DNA from: Streptomyces aquilus
GTDB lineage: Bacteria; Actinomycetota; Actinomycetes; Streptomycetales; Streptomycetaceae
Assembly: GCF_003955715.1 (NCBI RefSeq)
Contig: NZ_CP034463.1
Coordinates: 7,316,001 to 7,380,000, forward strand
DNA length: 64,000 bases
Direction of reading: 5' to 3'
Position numbers and translations under genes: made by a program. Shown piece by piece: positions 44,177 to 52,157 of the stretch. A model generated the notes under the pieces. The model saw only the letters and a program-made list of their open reading frames with translations. It made no database searches and was not told where the DNA came from. Position 1 is the stretch's first letter. The number at the start of each line of letters is the position of its first letter.

Positions 44177-44830
44177 GTGAACAAGGCGCAGCTCGTAGAA
44201 GCGATTGCCGACAAGGTCGGTGGCCGTCAGCAGGCCGCCGACGCGGTCGACGCGGTCCTGGACGCCATCGTCCGCGCGACCGTGGCGGGGGACCGGGTCT
44301 CGGTCACCGGCTTCGGTTCGTTCGAGAAGGTCGACCGCCCGGCCCGGTACGCCCGCAACCCCCAGACGGGCGAGCGGGTTCGGGTCAAGAAGACCTCCGT
44401 TCCGCGCTTCCGTGCGGGCCAGGGCTTCAAGGACCTGGTGAGCGGCACGAAGAAGCTCCCGAAGAACGACGTCGCGGTCAAGAAGGCCCCCAAGGGCAGC
44501 CTGACCGGTGGGGCTTCCGCCACGGTCAAGAAGGCGGCCGCGAAGAAGGCCGCCCCGGCGAAGAAGGCGACCGCCGCCGCCAAGAAGACCACGGCGAAGA
44601 AGACGACCGCCAAGAAGACCACGGCGACCGCCAAGAAGACCACGGCGAAGAAGACGACGGCCAAGAAGACCACGGGCGCCGCCAAGACCACCGCCGCGAA
44701 GAAGACCACCGCCAAGAAGGCGACGGCCAAGAAGGCCCCGGCGAAGAAGGCGACCGCCAAGAAGGCGCCCGCCGCGAAGTCGACGGCCCGCAAGACCACC
44801 GCCAAGAAGGCCACCGCCCGCAAGAGGTAA
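44177..44830 (+). CDS. hupS: HU-family nucleoid protein with lysine-rich tail (HupS)
   Basis: The 217-residue protein joins a complete HU domain (1-94: [56 protein letters not shown]) to a 110-residue tail of [16 protein letters not shown] repeats resembling histone H1 tails. It binds and compacts DNA, with a known role in spore nucleoids for HupS. GTG 44177 follows GAAGGGGAAG. Two overlapping promoter candidates lie upstream: TTGATT-17-TAACGT (44097-44125) and an AT-rich TATATAT (44108). Confidence 0.93.
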   Translation: MNKAQLVEAIADKVGGRQQAADAVDAVLDAIVRATVAGDRVSVTGFGSFEKVDRPARYARNPQTGERVRVKKTSVPRFRAGQGFKDLVSGTKKLPKNDVAVKKAPKGSLTGGASATVKKAAAKKAAPAKKATAAAKKTTAKKTTAKKTTATAKKTTAKKTTAKKTTGAAKTTAAKKTTAKKATAKKAPAKKATAKKAPAAKSTARKTTAKKATARKR

Positions 44831-44851
44831 AAGCGAGCGGTACTCACGCGC

Positions 44852-44883
44852 CGGGCCGGACTCCGTACTGGGAGTCCGGCCCG
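44852..44883. terminator. Terminator between hupS and the convergent gene
   Basis: CGGGCCGGACTCC and GGAGTCCGGCCCG form a 13-bp perfect stem with a 6-nt loop, 22 nt after the hupS stop. Confidence 0.8.
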
Positions 44884-44908
44884 CGGCGCGTTCTCGTGCC
44901 GAGGGGGC

Positions 44909-45100
44909 TCAGAAGGTCTGCAACGTCACGAGGGTGACCTTGCTGTCTTCCAGCTCGATCCGTACCCGCTGCCCGGGTCGCAGCAGCCGCAGGCCGCCCG
45001 CGTCGAACGCCGGGGCGTCGAAGGGGACCGGCGTGCCGTCGTCCAGCAGCACGCTGCCGGTGCGGGTCTCGGCGTCGTAGGTGTATGCGGTGGCCTGCAT
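44909..45100 (-). CDS. Small OB-fold-like protein
   Basis: The 63-residue protein (MQATAYTYDAETRTGSVLLDDGTP, LRLLRPGQRVRIELED, VTLVTLQTF) is all beta with the layout of a small cold-shock-type OB fold: an N-terminal strand with GSVLLDDG followed by LRPGQRVR. It lacks the RNA-binding RNP aromatics of true cold-shock proteins. It starts 5 nt after cofC ends on the same strand and is probably co-expressed. Function unknown. Confidence 0.7.
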   Translation of the reverse strand: MQATAYTYDAETRTGSVLLDDGTPVPFDAPAFDAGGLRLLRPGQRVRIELEDSKVTLVTLQTF

Positions 45101-45105
45101 GGTCG

Positions 45106-45756
45106 TCAGCGTAGCCCTTGGGGGCCGGGAATCAGCAGGCCCGCTGAGACGGCCGCCGTCCGCGGCCCCACCCCCAGTGCCAGTGCCGCCCGCAGGTCCT
45201 CGCCGGTGTCCACGTCCTGGCGTACCGAGTCGACGCCCGGGAGAGCCAGCTCCACCGCCCCCGACGCGCGATGGCGGGCCCGGGAGTCCGTTCCGAAAGC
45301 CGGGCGCAATTCCTGGCCCTCGCGGACCGCCAGGAGTGTCGTGCCTATTGCCGCCGCGTCCGGGAGGAATGCGCGCGGGAATTCCGCCGCCGCGTCCAGG
45401 ACCCGGGCCAATTCCAGGGGGCGCAGGGCCGGCAGATCGGCATTGAGGGCCGCTACGGCACTTCGGGGCTGTGCGGCCCGTACGGTCGCCGCCCCGTACG
45501 CCAGCGCCGCGTTCAGGCCGCCGCGGGGCTCGTCGGGGACGATTCGGGCGCCCAGGGCGGACAGCTCGCGGCCGGCCAGCGGGTCGTCCGTGACTACTGC
45601 CACATCCCCGACCGCCCGGGAGGCCAGCGCCGCCGCCACCGTGTCCTGGGCGAAGGCGAGGGCGAGGCCCGGGCGCAGCCCGTCCCCGGCGGTGTCCGAG
45701 AGCCTGCTCTTGGCCCGCTCCAGGGGCTTCAGGGGTATGACCAAGGTCCACTGCAC
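45106..45756 (-). CDS. cofC: 2-phospho-L-lactate (phosphoenolpyruvate) guanylyltransferase
   Basis: The 216-residue nucleotidyltransferase activates phospholactate or PEP with GTP in coenzyme F420 synthesis. It has the N-terminal VIPLKPLERAKSRLSD motif, GDVAVVTDDP, GGLNAALAYGA, ALNADLPAL (metal-binding Asp), and PAFGTDSRARH. GTG 45756 is the start (MQWTLVIPLK). The downstream F420 genes cofD/E are not in the window. Confidence 0.9.
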   Translation of the reverse strand: MQWTLVIPLKPLERAKSRLSDTAGDGLRPGLALAFAQDTVAAALASRAVGDVAVVTDDPLAGRELSALGARIVPDEPRGGLNAALAYGAATVRAAQPRSAVAALNADLPALRPLELARVLDAAAEFPRAFLPDAAAIGTTLLAVREGQELRPAFGTDSRARHRASGAVELALPGVDSVRQDVDTGEDLRAALALGVGPRTAAVSAGLLIPGPQGLR

Positions 45757-45913
45757 GAGCGTTCCGTCCCCTCTCTTGTCGCGGCCATTGTCACTCAGCC
45801 GTCACCTGGGCCATCTGGCGGTCGTCGCGGCGAGGCGTACGGTGTTCTCGACAGACCGGCGGCCTGGGGCGACACTTGTGCGGCCCTCAAGGCCCCTAGA
45901 GGAAGGTGTCCGC

Positions 45914-46678
45914 GTGCCCCGCCGCAGAATCGGCTTCTGGTACCGCTTGGCAGCGGTGATCGCCAAACCGCCGCTGGTGGTTCTGATCAAGCGGGACTGG
46001 CGCGGAATGGAGAACATTCCGGCTGATGGCGGATTTATCACCGCGGTGAACCACAATTCGCACATCGATCCCTTCGCGTACGCGCACTTTCAGTACAACA
46101 CCGGCCGCGTTCCGCGATTCCTCGCGAAGAGCGGACTTTTCAAGAAGGGATTCGTCGGTGCCTTCATGCGCGGCACCGGACAGATCCCCGTCTACCGCGA
46201 GACCACGGACGCGCTGAGCGCCTTCCGCGCCGCGATCGACGCCGTGGAGCGCGGCGAGTGCGTCGCGTTCTACCCCGAGGGCACCATCACCCGGGACCCC
46301 GCACAGTGGCCGATGACGGGCAAGACCGGCGCGGCACGGGTGGCCCTTCAGACCAAGTGCCCGGTGATCCCGGTCGCGCAGTGGGGCGCCAACGAACTGC
46401 TGCCGCCGTACGCCAAGAAGCTCAACCTCCTTCCGCGCAAGACCTCGCGGGTCCTCGCGGGCCCCCCGGTGGACCTGACGCCGTTCTACGACAAGGAGAT
46501 GACCCCGGACCTCCTGAAGGACGCCACCGAGGTCATCATGGCCGCCGTCACCCGCCAGCTGGAGGAGATCCGCGGCGAGAAGGCGCCCGCCACGCCCTAC
46601 GACCCGCGCAAGGAGCGGATCGAGCAGCGCCGGCGGAGTCAGGCCGAGGCCGGCCGCGAGGAGGAGAGCGCCAAGTGA
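45914..46678 (+). CDS. plsC: 1-acyl-sn-glycerol-3-phosphate acyltransferase
   Basis: The 254-residue membrane-associated enzyme acylates lysophosphatidic acid. Motif I is NHNSHID (H-x4-D), followed by AKSGLFKKGF, GQIPVYRE, FYPEGTITRD and PVIPVAQWGANE. GTG 45914 has GGAAGG upstream. It overlaps gpsA by 4 nt, coupling acylation with glycerol-3-phosphate supply. Between about 46003 and 46155 the codons are unusually AT-ending (GGA, TTT, ATT, GAT, CGA, CTT), unlike the rest of the gene. Confidence 0.92.
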   Translation: MPRRRIGFWYRLAAVIAKPPLVVLIKRDWRGMENIPADGGFITAVNHNSHIDPFAYAHFQYNTGRVPRFLAKSGLFKKGFVGAFMRGTGQIPVYRETTDALSAFRAAIDAVERGECVAFYPEGTITRDPAQWPMTGKTGAARVALQTKCPVIPVAQWGANELLPPYAKKLNLLPRKTSRVLAGPPVDLTPFYDKEMTPDLLKDATEVIMAAVTRQLEEIRGEKAPATPYDPRKERIEQRRRSQAEAGREEESAK

Positions 46679-47685
46679 GCACGACCGTCAAGGCGGCTGT
46701 CTTCGGTACCGGATCATGGGGCACCGCCTTCGGCATGGTCCTCGCCGACGCGGGCTGCGAGGTCACCCTGTGGGGCCGTCGCGCCGAACTCGCGGAAGCC
46801 GTCAACTCCACGCGTACGAACCCGGACTACCTTCCCGGCGTCGAACTCCCGGTGAACCTGCGGGCGACGACGGACGCCGCGGAGGCCGCGCGCGACGCCG
46901 ACTTCACCGTGCTCGCCGTCCCCTCGCAGACGTTGCGCGGCAACCTCGCCGAGTGGGTTCCGGTGCTCGCGCCGAACACCGTCCTCGTGTCGCTGATGAA
47001 AGGCGTCGAGCTCGGCTCCGCCATGCGGATGAGCGAGGTGATCGAGGACGTCGCCAAGGTGGGGCAGGACCGCGTCGCCGTGGTCACCGGACCCAACCTC
47101 GCGCGCGAGATCGCCGCCCGGATGCCGGCCGCCGCGGTGGTCGCGTGCACCGACGAGGCGGTCGCGCAGAAACTCCAGTCCGCTTGCCACACGCCCTACT
47201 TCAGGCCGTACACCGAGACGGACGTGGTCGGTTGTGAGCTCGGCGGCGCGGTGAAGAACGTCATCGGGCTCGCCGTCGGCATCGCGGACGGCATGGGGCT
47301 CGGCGACAACGCCAAGGGCTCGCTCATCACGCGCGGCCTCGCGGAGACCGCGCGGCTCGGTGTCGCGCTCGGCGCCGATCCGCTCACCTTCGCCGGACTC
47401 GCCGGTCTCGGCGACCTGGTGGCGACCTGCTCCTCGCCGCTCTCGCGCAACCACACCTTCGGCACCAACCTCGGCAAGGGCATGACCCTCCAGGAGACCA
47501 TCGCGGTCACCAAGCAGACCGCCGAGGGCGTCAAGTCCTGTGAGTCCGTGCTGGATCTGGCGCGCAGGCACAACGTCGACATGCCGATCACCGAGACGGT
47601 CGTCGCCATCGTGCACGAGGGCAAGCCTCCGGTGGTCGCCGTCAAGGAGCTGATGTCGCGCAGCGCGAAGCCCGAGCGACGCTGA
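46675..47685 (+). CDS. gpsA: Glycerol-3-phosphate dehydrogenase [NAD(P)+]
   Basis: The 336-residue enzyme reduces dihydroxyacetone phosphate to sn-glycerol-3-phosphate for phospholipids. Rossmann motif FGTGSWGTAFG, GPNLAREIAA, the catalytic Lys of GGAVKNVIGLAVGIADG, and GLGDLVATCSSPLSRN are all present. Its GTG start overlaps the plsC stop (GTGA). Confidence 0.96.
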   Translation: MSTTVKAAVFGTGSWGTAFGMVLADAGCEVTLWGRRAELAEAVNSTRTNPDYLPGVELPVNLRATTDAAEAARDADFTVLAVPSQTLRGNLAEWVPVLAPNTVLVSLMKGVELGSAMRMSEVIEDVAKVGQDRVAVVTGPNLAREIAARMPAAAVVACTDEAVAQKLQSACHTPYFRPYTETDVVGCELGGAVKNVIGLAVGIADGMGLGDNAKGSLITRGLAETARLGVALGADPLTFAGLAGLGDLVATCSSPLSRNHTFGTNLGKGMTLQETIAVTKQTAEGVKSCESVLDLARRHNVDMPITETVVAIVHEGKPPVVAVKELMSRSAKPERR

Positions 47686-47755
47686 GCGACGCCTGGGCGA
47701 CGCCACTCCGGCCACGCTGTATCGGGGCTCTACCAACGGGTACTCTCAACGCGAT

Positions 47756-48913
47756 ATGAGCACCGAGAACCTCCCCCAGAGCCCTGAGCAGCCGCCTCGC
47801 AAGCCGCGCGTGGCCGTCGTGTTCGGCGGGCGCAGCTCCGAACACGGGATCTCCGTGGTCACCGCCGGCGCCGTCCTGAAGGCCATCGACCGGACCAAGT
47901 ACGACGTCCTGCCGATCGGCATCACCCAGGACGGCCGTTGGGCGCTCACCGCCGACGAACCGGACCGCATGGCGATCACCGAGCGCCGTACGCCCAACGT
48001 CGACGAGCTGGCCGAGTCGCATGAGGGCGGCGTGGTGCTCCCCGTCGACCCCGCGAACCGTGAAGTCGTGTACAGCGAACCGGGATCGGTGCCCAAGGCC
48101 CTCGGTGAGGTCGACGTCGTCTTCCCCGTCCTGCACGGCCCCTACGGCGAGGACGGCACCCTCCAGGGTCTGCTGGAGCTCTCCGGTGTCCCGTACGTCG
48201 GCTCGGGCGTGCTCGCCTCGGCCGTCGGTCAGGACAAGGAGTACATGAAGCGGGTGTTCACCTCCTTCGGGCTCAACGTCGGTCCGTACGTGGTGATCCG
48301 GCCCCGCGAGTGGGAGCAGGACGAGTCGGCCGCCCGCAGGAAGATCGTCGACTTCGCCGGCGAGCACGGCTGGCCGCTGTTCGTGAAGCCCGCGCGCGCG
48401 GGTTCGTCGATCGGCATCACCAAGGTCGACGACCTGTCCGGGCTCGACGAGGCGATCGCCGAGGCCCAGCGGCACGACCCGAAGATCCTCGTCGAGGCGG
48501 CGCTGCGCGGCCGGGAGATCGAGTGCGGCGTCCTGGAGTTCGAGGACGGCCCGCGTGCCTCGGTGCCCGCGGAGATCCCGCCGCCGGACGCGCACGCGTA
48601 CTACGACTTCGAGGCCAAGTACATCGACTCCACCCCGGGCCTCGTGCCGGCGCCGCTGACGCCGGAGGAGACCGCCGAGGTGCAGCGGCTCGCGGTGGAC
48701 GCCTTCGACGCGGCCTCCTGCGAGGGGCTGGTCCGCGCGGACTTCTTCCTCACCGAGGACGGCGAGTTCGTCATCAACGAGATCAACACGATGCCGGGCT
48801 TCACGCCGATCTCGATGTACCCGCAGATGTGGCAGGCGACCGGGATCGGCTACCCGGAGCTGGTGGACCGGCTGATCCAGGCGGCCCTGCGGCGCTCCAC
48901 CGGGCTCCGCTAG
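47756..48913 (+). CDS. ddlA: D-alanine--D-alanine ligase
   Basis: The 385-residue ATP-grasp ligase makes the D-Ala-D-Ala dipeptide for peptidoglycan. It has FGGRSSEHGISV, VLHGPYGEDGTLQG, the ATP-grasp lysines in PLFVKPARAGSSIG, the omega-loop YDFEAKYID and NEINTMPGFT. The Tyr of EAKY is the residue typical of D-Ala-D-Ala rather than D-Ala-D-Lac ligases, so this enzyme is not a vancomycin-resistance type. TACTCT lies 9 nt before the ATG; there is no ribosome site. Confidence 0.95.
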   Translation: MSTENLPQSPEQPPRKPRVAVVFGGRSSEHGISVVTAGAVLKAIDRTKYDVLPIGITQDGRWALTADEPDRMAITERRTPNVDELAESHEGGVVLPVDPANREVVYSEPGSVPKALGEVDVVFPVLHGPYGEDGTLQGLLELSGVPYVGSGVLASAVGQDKEYMKRVFTSFGLNVGPYVVIRPREWEQDESAARRKIVDFAGEHGWPLFVKPARAGSSIGITKVDDLSGLDEAIAEAQRHDPKILVEAALRGREIECGVLEFEDGPRASVPAEIPPPDAHAYYDFEAKYIDSTPGLVPAPLTPEETAEVQRLAVDAFDAASCEGLVRADFFLTEDGEFVINEINTMPGFTPISMYPQMWQATGIGYPELVDRLIQAALRRSTGLR

Positions 48914-48925
48914 GAGCCACGGCGG

Positions 48926-49420
48926 TCACTTCCCGTAGGGGATCGCCTTCTTGATCGACGCGGCCATGTCGGTCAGCATCCCCGCGGTGTCGCGGTCCTT
49001 CGGGACCGTCACCTCGACGTACACCTTGCGATTGGCCGTGGTGAAGCGGGTCGATCCGTCGTCCTGCTTCTCCATGAGCCACTCCACGCCGTTCACCTCA
49101 CCCGCGATCGCGTCCGGGTCGCTCCCGGTGGCCACCTTGGGGTCGACCATCTTCGGCGGCCGGGTGACACCGCAGCGCAGTATGATCGCCGGGCTTCCCC
49201 AGCCCGCCGTCAGCGCGGACGCGGGCTCGGGATCGTGCCGGTCGAGACCGTCGACCTTGTCCGGCAGGACACTGTCCAGGTTTCGGCACAGCTTCGCGAC
49301 TTCGGCCGTGGGGCTGGGAACCGTCACCGAGTCGCTGTCGTCTGCTGATGAGCAACCTGTGGTGATGATCAGCAGGGCGAGCGCGGGCAGGCCGATGAGC
49401 CGGTGACGGAAAGAGTTCAC
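48926..49420 (-). CDS. DUF3515-type lipoprotein
   Basis: The 164-residue protein starts at GTG 49420 with a lipoprotein signal; the lipid-modified cysteine is residue 23 (LLIITTGCSS). The exported domain has a conserved pair of cysteines (KLCRNLDSVLP and AIILRCGV) likely forming a disulfide, and VEWLMEKQDDGSTRFTTANRKVYVEV. It matches a conserved actinobacterial lipoprotein family of unknown function found next to ddl and thiL. Confidence 0.85.
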   Translation of the reverse strand: MNSFRHRLIGLPALALLIITTGCSSADDSDSVTVPSPTAEVAKLCRNLDSVLPDKVDGLDRHDPEPASALTAGWGSPAIILRCGVTRPPKMVDPKVATGSDPDAIAGEVNGVEWLMEKQDDGSTRFTTANRKVYVEVTVPKDRDTAGMLTDMAASIKKAIPYGK

Positions 49421-49440
49421 CGGCCAAGGGTAGACGGGGG

Positions 49441-49674
49441 CTACAGATGGACGACCGGGCAGGTCAGGGTACGGGTGATGCCGTCCACTTGCTGGACCTT
49501 GGCGACCACCATCCGGCCGAGGTCGTCGACGGTGTCCGCCTGGGCTCGCACGATCACGTCATAAGGTCCTGTCACGTCCTCGGCCTGGAGCACTCCAGGA
49601 ATCTTGCTGATCGTCTCGGCGACGGTCGACGCTTTGCCGACCTCCGTCTGGATCAGGATGTACGCCTGTACCAC
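49441..49674 (-). CDS. Stand-alone AsnC/Lrp ligand-binding (RAM) domain protein
   Basis: The 77-residue protein is only the C-terminal ligand-binding domain of Lrp/AsnC regulators (MVQAYILIQTEVGKASTVAE, GPYDVIVRAQADTVDDLGRMV, ITRTLTCPVVHL), with no helix-turn-helix. Such domains form dimers and higher rings that bind amino acids. GTG 49674 follows GGAGG; the open frame further upstream is not coding. It may act as an amino-acid sensor or modulate full-length Lrp proteins by mixed assembly. Confidence 0.88.
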   Translation of the reverse strand: MVQAYILIQTEVGKASTVAETISKIPGVLQAEDVTGPYDVIVRAQADTVDDLGRMVVAKVQQVDGITRTLTCPVVHL

Positions 49675-49880
49675 GGAACCTCCAGGGCGGCCACGAGGAT
49701 CATGTGGGGAAAAGGAACGCCACGGTATCGCGTCGCCGCTCGCCGCGGGGAGACCTGCGGGGGCGCGGACGCCCGTGCCGGGGTGCGGACATGGCAGAAG
49801 TTGACGGTCACTTCGACCGTATCGAGGACACTGGTCACGCGCGACCGGGCACGGCAAGGGACAGAAGGGGCGAAAGGGCA

Positions 49881-50846
49881 ATGAAGGGCACTGTTGGTGA
49901 GCTCGGGGAGTTCGGGCTCATCAGGGAGCTCACCTCCCGTCTCACCACCACCCCGGCGGTCCGGGTCGGCCCCGGCGACGACGCCGCGGTGGTGGCCGCT
50001 CCCGACCGCAGGGTCGTGGCCAGCACCGACATCCTCCTGGAGGGGCGGCACTTCCGCCGGGACTGGTCCACGGCCTACGACGTGGGCCGCAAGGCCGCCG
50101 CCCAGAACCTCGCGGACATCGCCGCCATGGGCGCCGTGCCGACGGCCCTCCTGCTCGGCCTGGTCGTCCCGGCCGAACTCCCGGTGACCTGGCCGTCCGA
50201 GCTCATGGACGGGCTGCGCGACGAGTGCCAGGTCGCGGGCGCCTCGGTGGTCGGCGGAGATGTCGTACGAGGGGACACGATCATGGTGTCCATCACCGCG
50301 CTCGGCGATCTGCGCAACCAGGAGCCCGTCACGCGGGCCGGCGCGCAGCCCGGTGACCTCGTCGCCGTGACCGGCTGGCTGGGCTGGTCCGCGGCCGGGT
50401 ACGCGGTGCTGTCGCGCGGTTTCCGCTCGCCGCGGGCCTTCGTGGAGGCGCACCGGCGCCCCGAGCCGCCGTATCACGCGGGACCGGCGGCGGCGGGCCT
50501 GGGCGCGACCGCCATGTGCGACGTGAGCGACGGGCTGATCGCCGACCTCGGCCACATCGCCGAGGCCAGCAAGGTCCGCATCGACATCCGCTCCGGCGCG
50601 ATCGACATCCCGTCCCAGATGAACGACATCGGGCAGGCGGTCGGCGTCGACCCCATGCAGTGGGTGCTGACCGGGGGAGAGGACCACGCGATCGTCGCGA
50701 CCTTCCCGCCGGACGTGAAGCTGCCCGCCCGCTGGAAGGTCATCGGCGAGGTCCTCAACCCCTCGGCGCTGCCCCAGGTGACGGTCGACGGGGCGCCGTG
50801 GACGAGCAAGGGCGGCTGGGACCACTTCGGGGACATCGAGTCGTGA
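49881..50846 (+). CDS. thiL: Thiamine-monophosphate kinase
   Basis: The 321-residue PurM-type kinase phosphorylates thiamine monophosphate to the diphosphate. Motifs: [53 protein letters not shown] and [18 protein letters not shown] 49881 has AAGGG upstream. Its stop overlaps the thiD start (GTGA). I saw no TPP riboswitch upstream. Confidence 0.95.
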   Translation: MKGTVGELGEFGLIRELTSRLTTTPAVRVGPGDDAAVVAAPDRRVVASTDILLEGRHFRRDWSTAYDVGRKAAAQNLADIAAMGAVPTALLLGLVVPAELPVTWPSELMDGLRDECQVAGASVVGGDVVRGDTIMVSITALGDLRNQEPVTRAGAQPGDLVAVTGWLGWSAAGYAVLSRGFRSPRAFVEAHRRPEPPYHAGPAAAGLGATAMCDVSDGLIADLGHIAEASKVRIDIRSGAIDIPSQMNDIGQAVGVDPMQWVLTGGEDHAIVATFPPDVKLPARWKVIGEVLNPSALPQVTVDGAPWTSKGGWDHFGDIES

Positions 50847-51628
50847 AGCCCCCCTGCGTGCTGACGGTCGCGGGCTCCGACTCCGGAGGAGGAGCCGGAA
50901 TCCAGGCCGACTTGAAGACGATGCTCGCGCTCGGCGTGCACGGCATGAGCGTCGTCACCGCCGTCACCGCGCAGAACTCCCTGGGTGTGCAAGGGGCTTG
51001 GCCGCTGCCCGTGGAGGTCGTGCGGGCCCAGTACCGCAGCGTCGTCGACGACATCGGCGTACAGGCCGTGAAGACCGGGATGCTGGCCTCGGCCGAACTC
51101 GTCGAGGCGGTGGCCGAGTTGCTCGCCGGGACCGACGCCCCGGCGGTCGTCGACCCGGTCGGGGTGTCGAAGCACGGCGACTCGCTGCTGGCCGCCTCCG
51201 CGCTGGAGTCGGTGCGCACCCGACTGCTCCCGGCGGCGACCGTGGCGACCCCGAACCTCGACGAGGTGGCCCAGCTGGCCGGGGTGCATGTCGAGTCCGA
51301 GGGGGACCTGCGGCGGGCCGCCGAGGCCGTGCTGTCGTACGGCCCGAAGTGGGTGCTCATCAAGGGCGGTCACCTGGCCGGGGACGCCGTCGATCTGCTG
51401 ACCGACGGGGCCGAGGAGCACTGGCTGCGGGCGCCGCGGCACGACAACCGGCACACGCACGGGACCGGCTGCACGCTGGCTTCGGCGATCGCGTCGGGGC
51501 TGGCGAAGGGGCGGTCCGTGCCCGAGGCGGTCGCGGAGGCGAAGGCGTACGTCACCGCGGCGATCAAGGGCGGGTTCGCGCTGGGGAGCGGGATCGGCCC
51601 CGTCGATCATGGATGGCGCTTTCGGTAG
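50843..51628 (+). CDS. thiD: Hydroxymethylpyrimidine/phosphomethylpyrimidine kinase
   Basis: The 261-residue ribokinase-like enzyme makes HMP diphosphate for thiamine synthesis. Visible are [62 protein letters not shown] and the anion-hole/catalytic [18 protein letters not shown] 50843 is translationally coupled to thiL. Confidence 0.95.
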   Translation: MKPPCVLTVAGSDSGGGAGIQADLKTMLALGVHGMSVVTAVTAQNSLGVQGAWPLPVEVVRAQYRSVVDDIGVQAVKTGMLASAELVEAVAELLAGTDAPAVVDPVGVSKHGDSLLAASALESVRTRLLPAATVATPNLDEVAQLAGVHVESEGDLRRAAEAVLSYGPKWVLIKGGHLAGDAVDLLTDGAEEHWLRAPRHDNRHTHGTGCTLASAIASGLAKGRSVPEAVAEAKAYVTAAIKGGFALGSGIGPVDHGWRFR

Positions 51629-51646
51629 TGCGCGGGCACGGCAAAA

Positions 51647-51674
51647 AGCCGGCCCACCTCTCGGTGGACCGGCT
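51647..51674. terminator. Terminator shared by thiD and rpmB
   Basis: Stem AGCCGGCCCACC/GGTGGACCGGCT, loop TCTC. On the minus strand the stem (with a G-U pair) is followed by TTTTT, a classic intrinsic terminator for rpmB; on the plus strand it lies 18 nt after thiD. Confidence 0.8.
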
Positions 51675-51715
51675 CAGTGCAGCGAACCAGCAGTGGCCGC
51701 GCGCTTAGCTGTGCG

Positions 51716-51901
51716 TCAGCGCGAGACCTTGCCGGCCTTGATGCACGAGGTGCAAGCGTTCACGCGCTTCGGCGTCCCGCCGACCACAGTACGGACGCGC
51801 TGGATGTTCGGGTTCCAGCGACGGGACGTACGGCGGTGCGAGTGCGAGATGTTGTTGCCGAAGCCCGGCCCCTTGCCGCAGACGTCGCAGTTGGCAGCCA
51901 C
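51716..51901 (-). CDS. rpmB: 50S ribosomal protein L28
   Basis: The 61-residue protein has the L28 sequence [29 protein letters not shown] and [16 protein letters not shown]. Two CxxC pairs (CDVC, CTSC) make it the zinc-binding form. GTG 51901 follows GGAGTGA. It is monocistronic, with its own terminator. Confidence 0.95.
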   Translation of the reverse strand: MAANCDVCGKGPGFGNNISHSHRRTSRRWNPNIQRVRTVVGGTPKRVNACTSCIKAGKVSR

Positions 51902-52157
51902 GGGTCACTCCAAAGACTTCAGATGCACTTACGGTTGGCTCCCGGCAAGCCGGGATCGAGATCGTAGGATCAGAGATCTGAGTGGCGCTGCCAGGGGAAT
52001 GGCCCGATCGGATCGGGCAACCGGAGCAGCATACAACGACTGCGCCAGTAGAACGAAACTACCATGGCTGCTCAGGGCCCTGCTCCCGGCCCTCTTCCGG
52101 TGAACACCTCCCCGGGGTCTACGCTGCGTCCACGTCCAGCAGTCCAAGGAGGCGCAG

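Noticed and set aside
44530..44830. DNA tandem repeat array
   Set aside because: The repeats are the coding sequence of the lysine-rich HupS tail, not an independent element.
49675..49880. TPP riboswitch before thiL
   Set aside because: I could not find the conserved CTGAGA...ACC-type TPP motif in the leader; thiL-thiD are often unregulated by it.
51902..52157. Zur-type operator near rpmB
   Set aside because: This L28 is the zinc-binding form, which is not the Zur-repressed paralogue, and no convincing AT-rich palindrome was seen.
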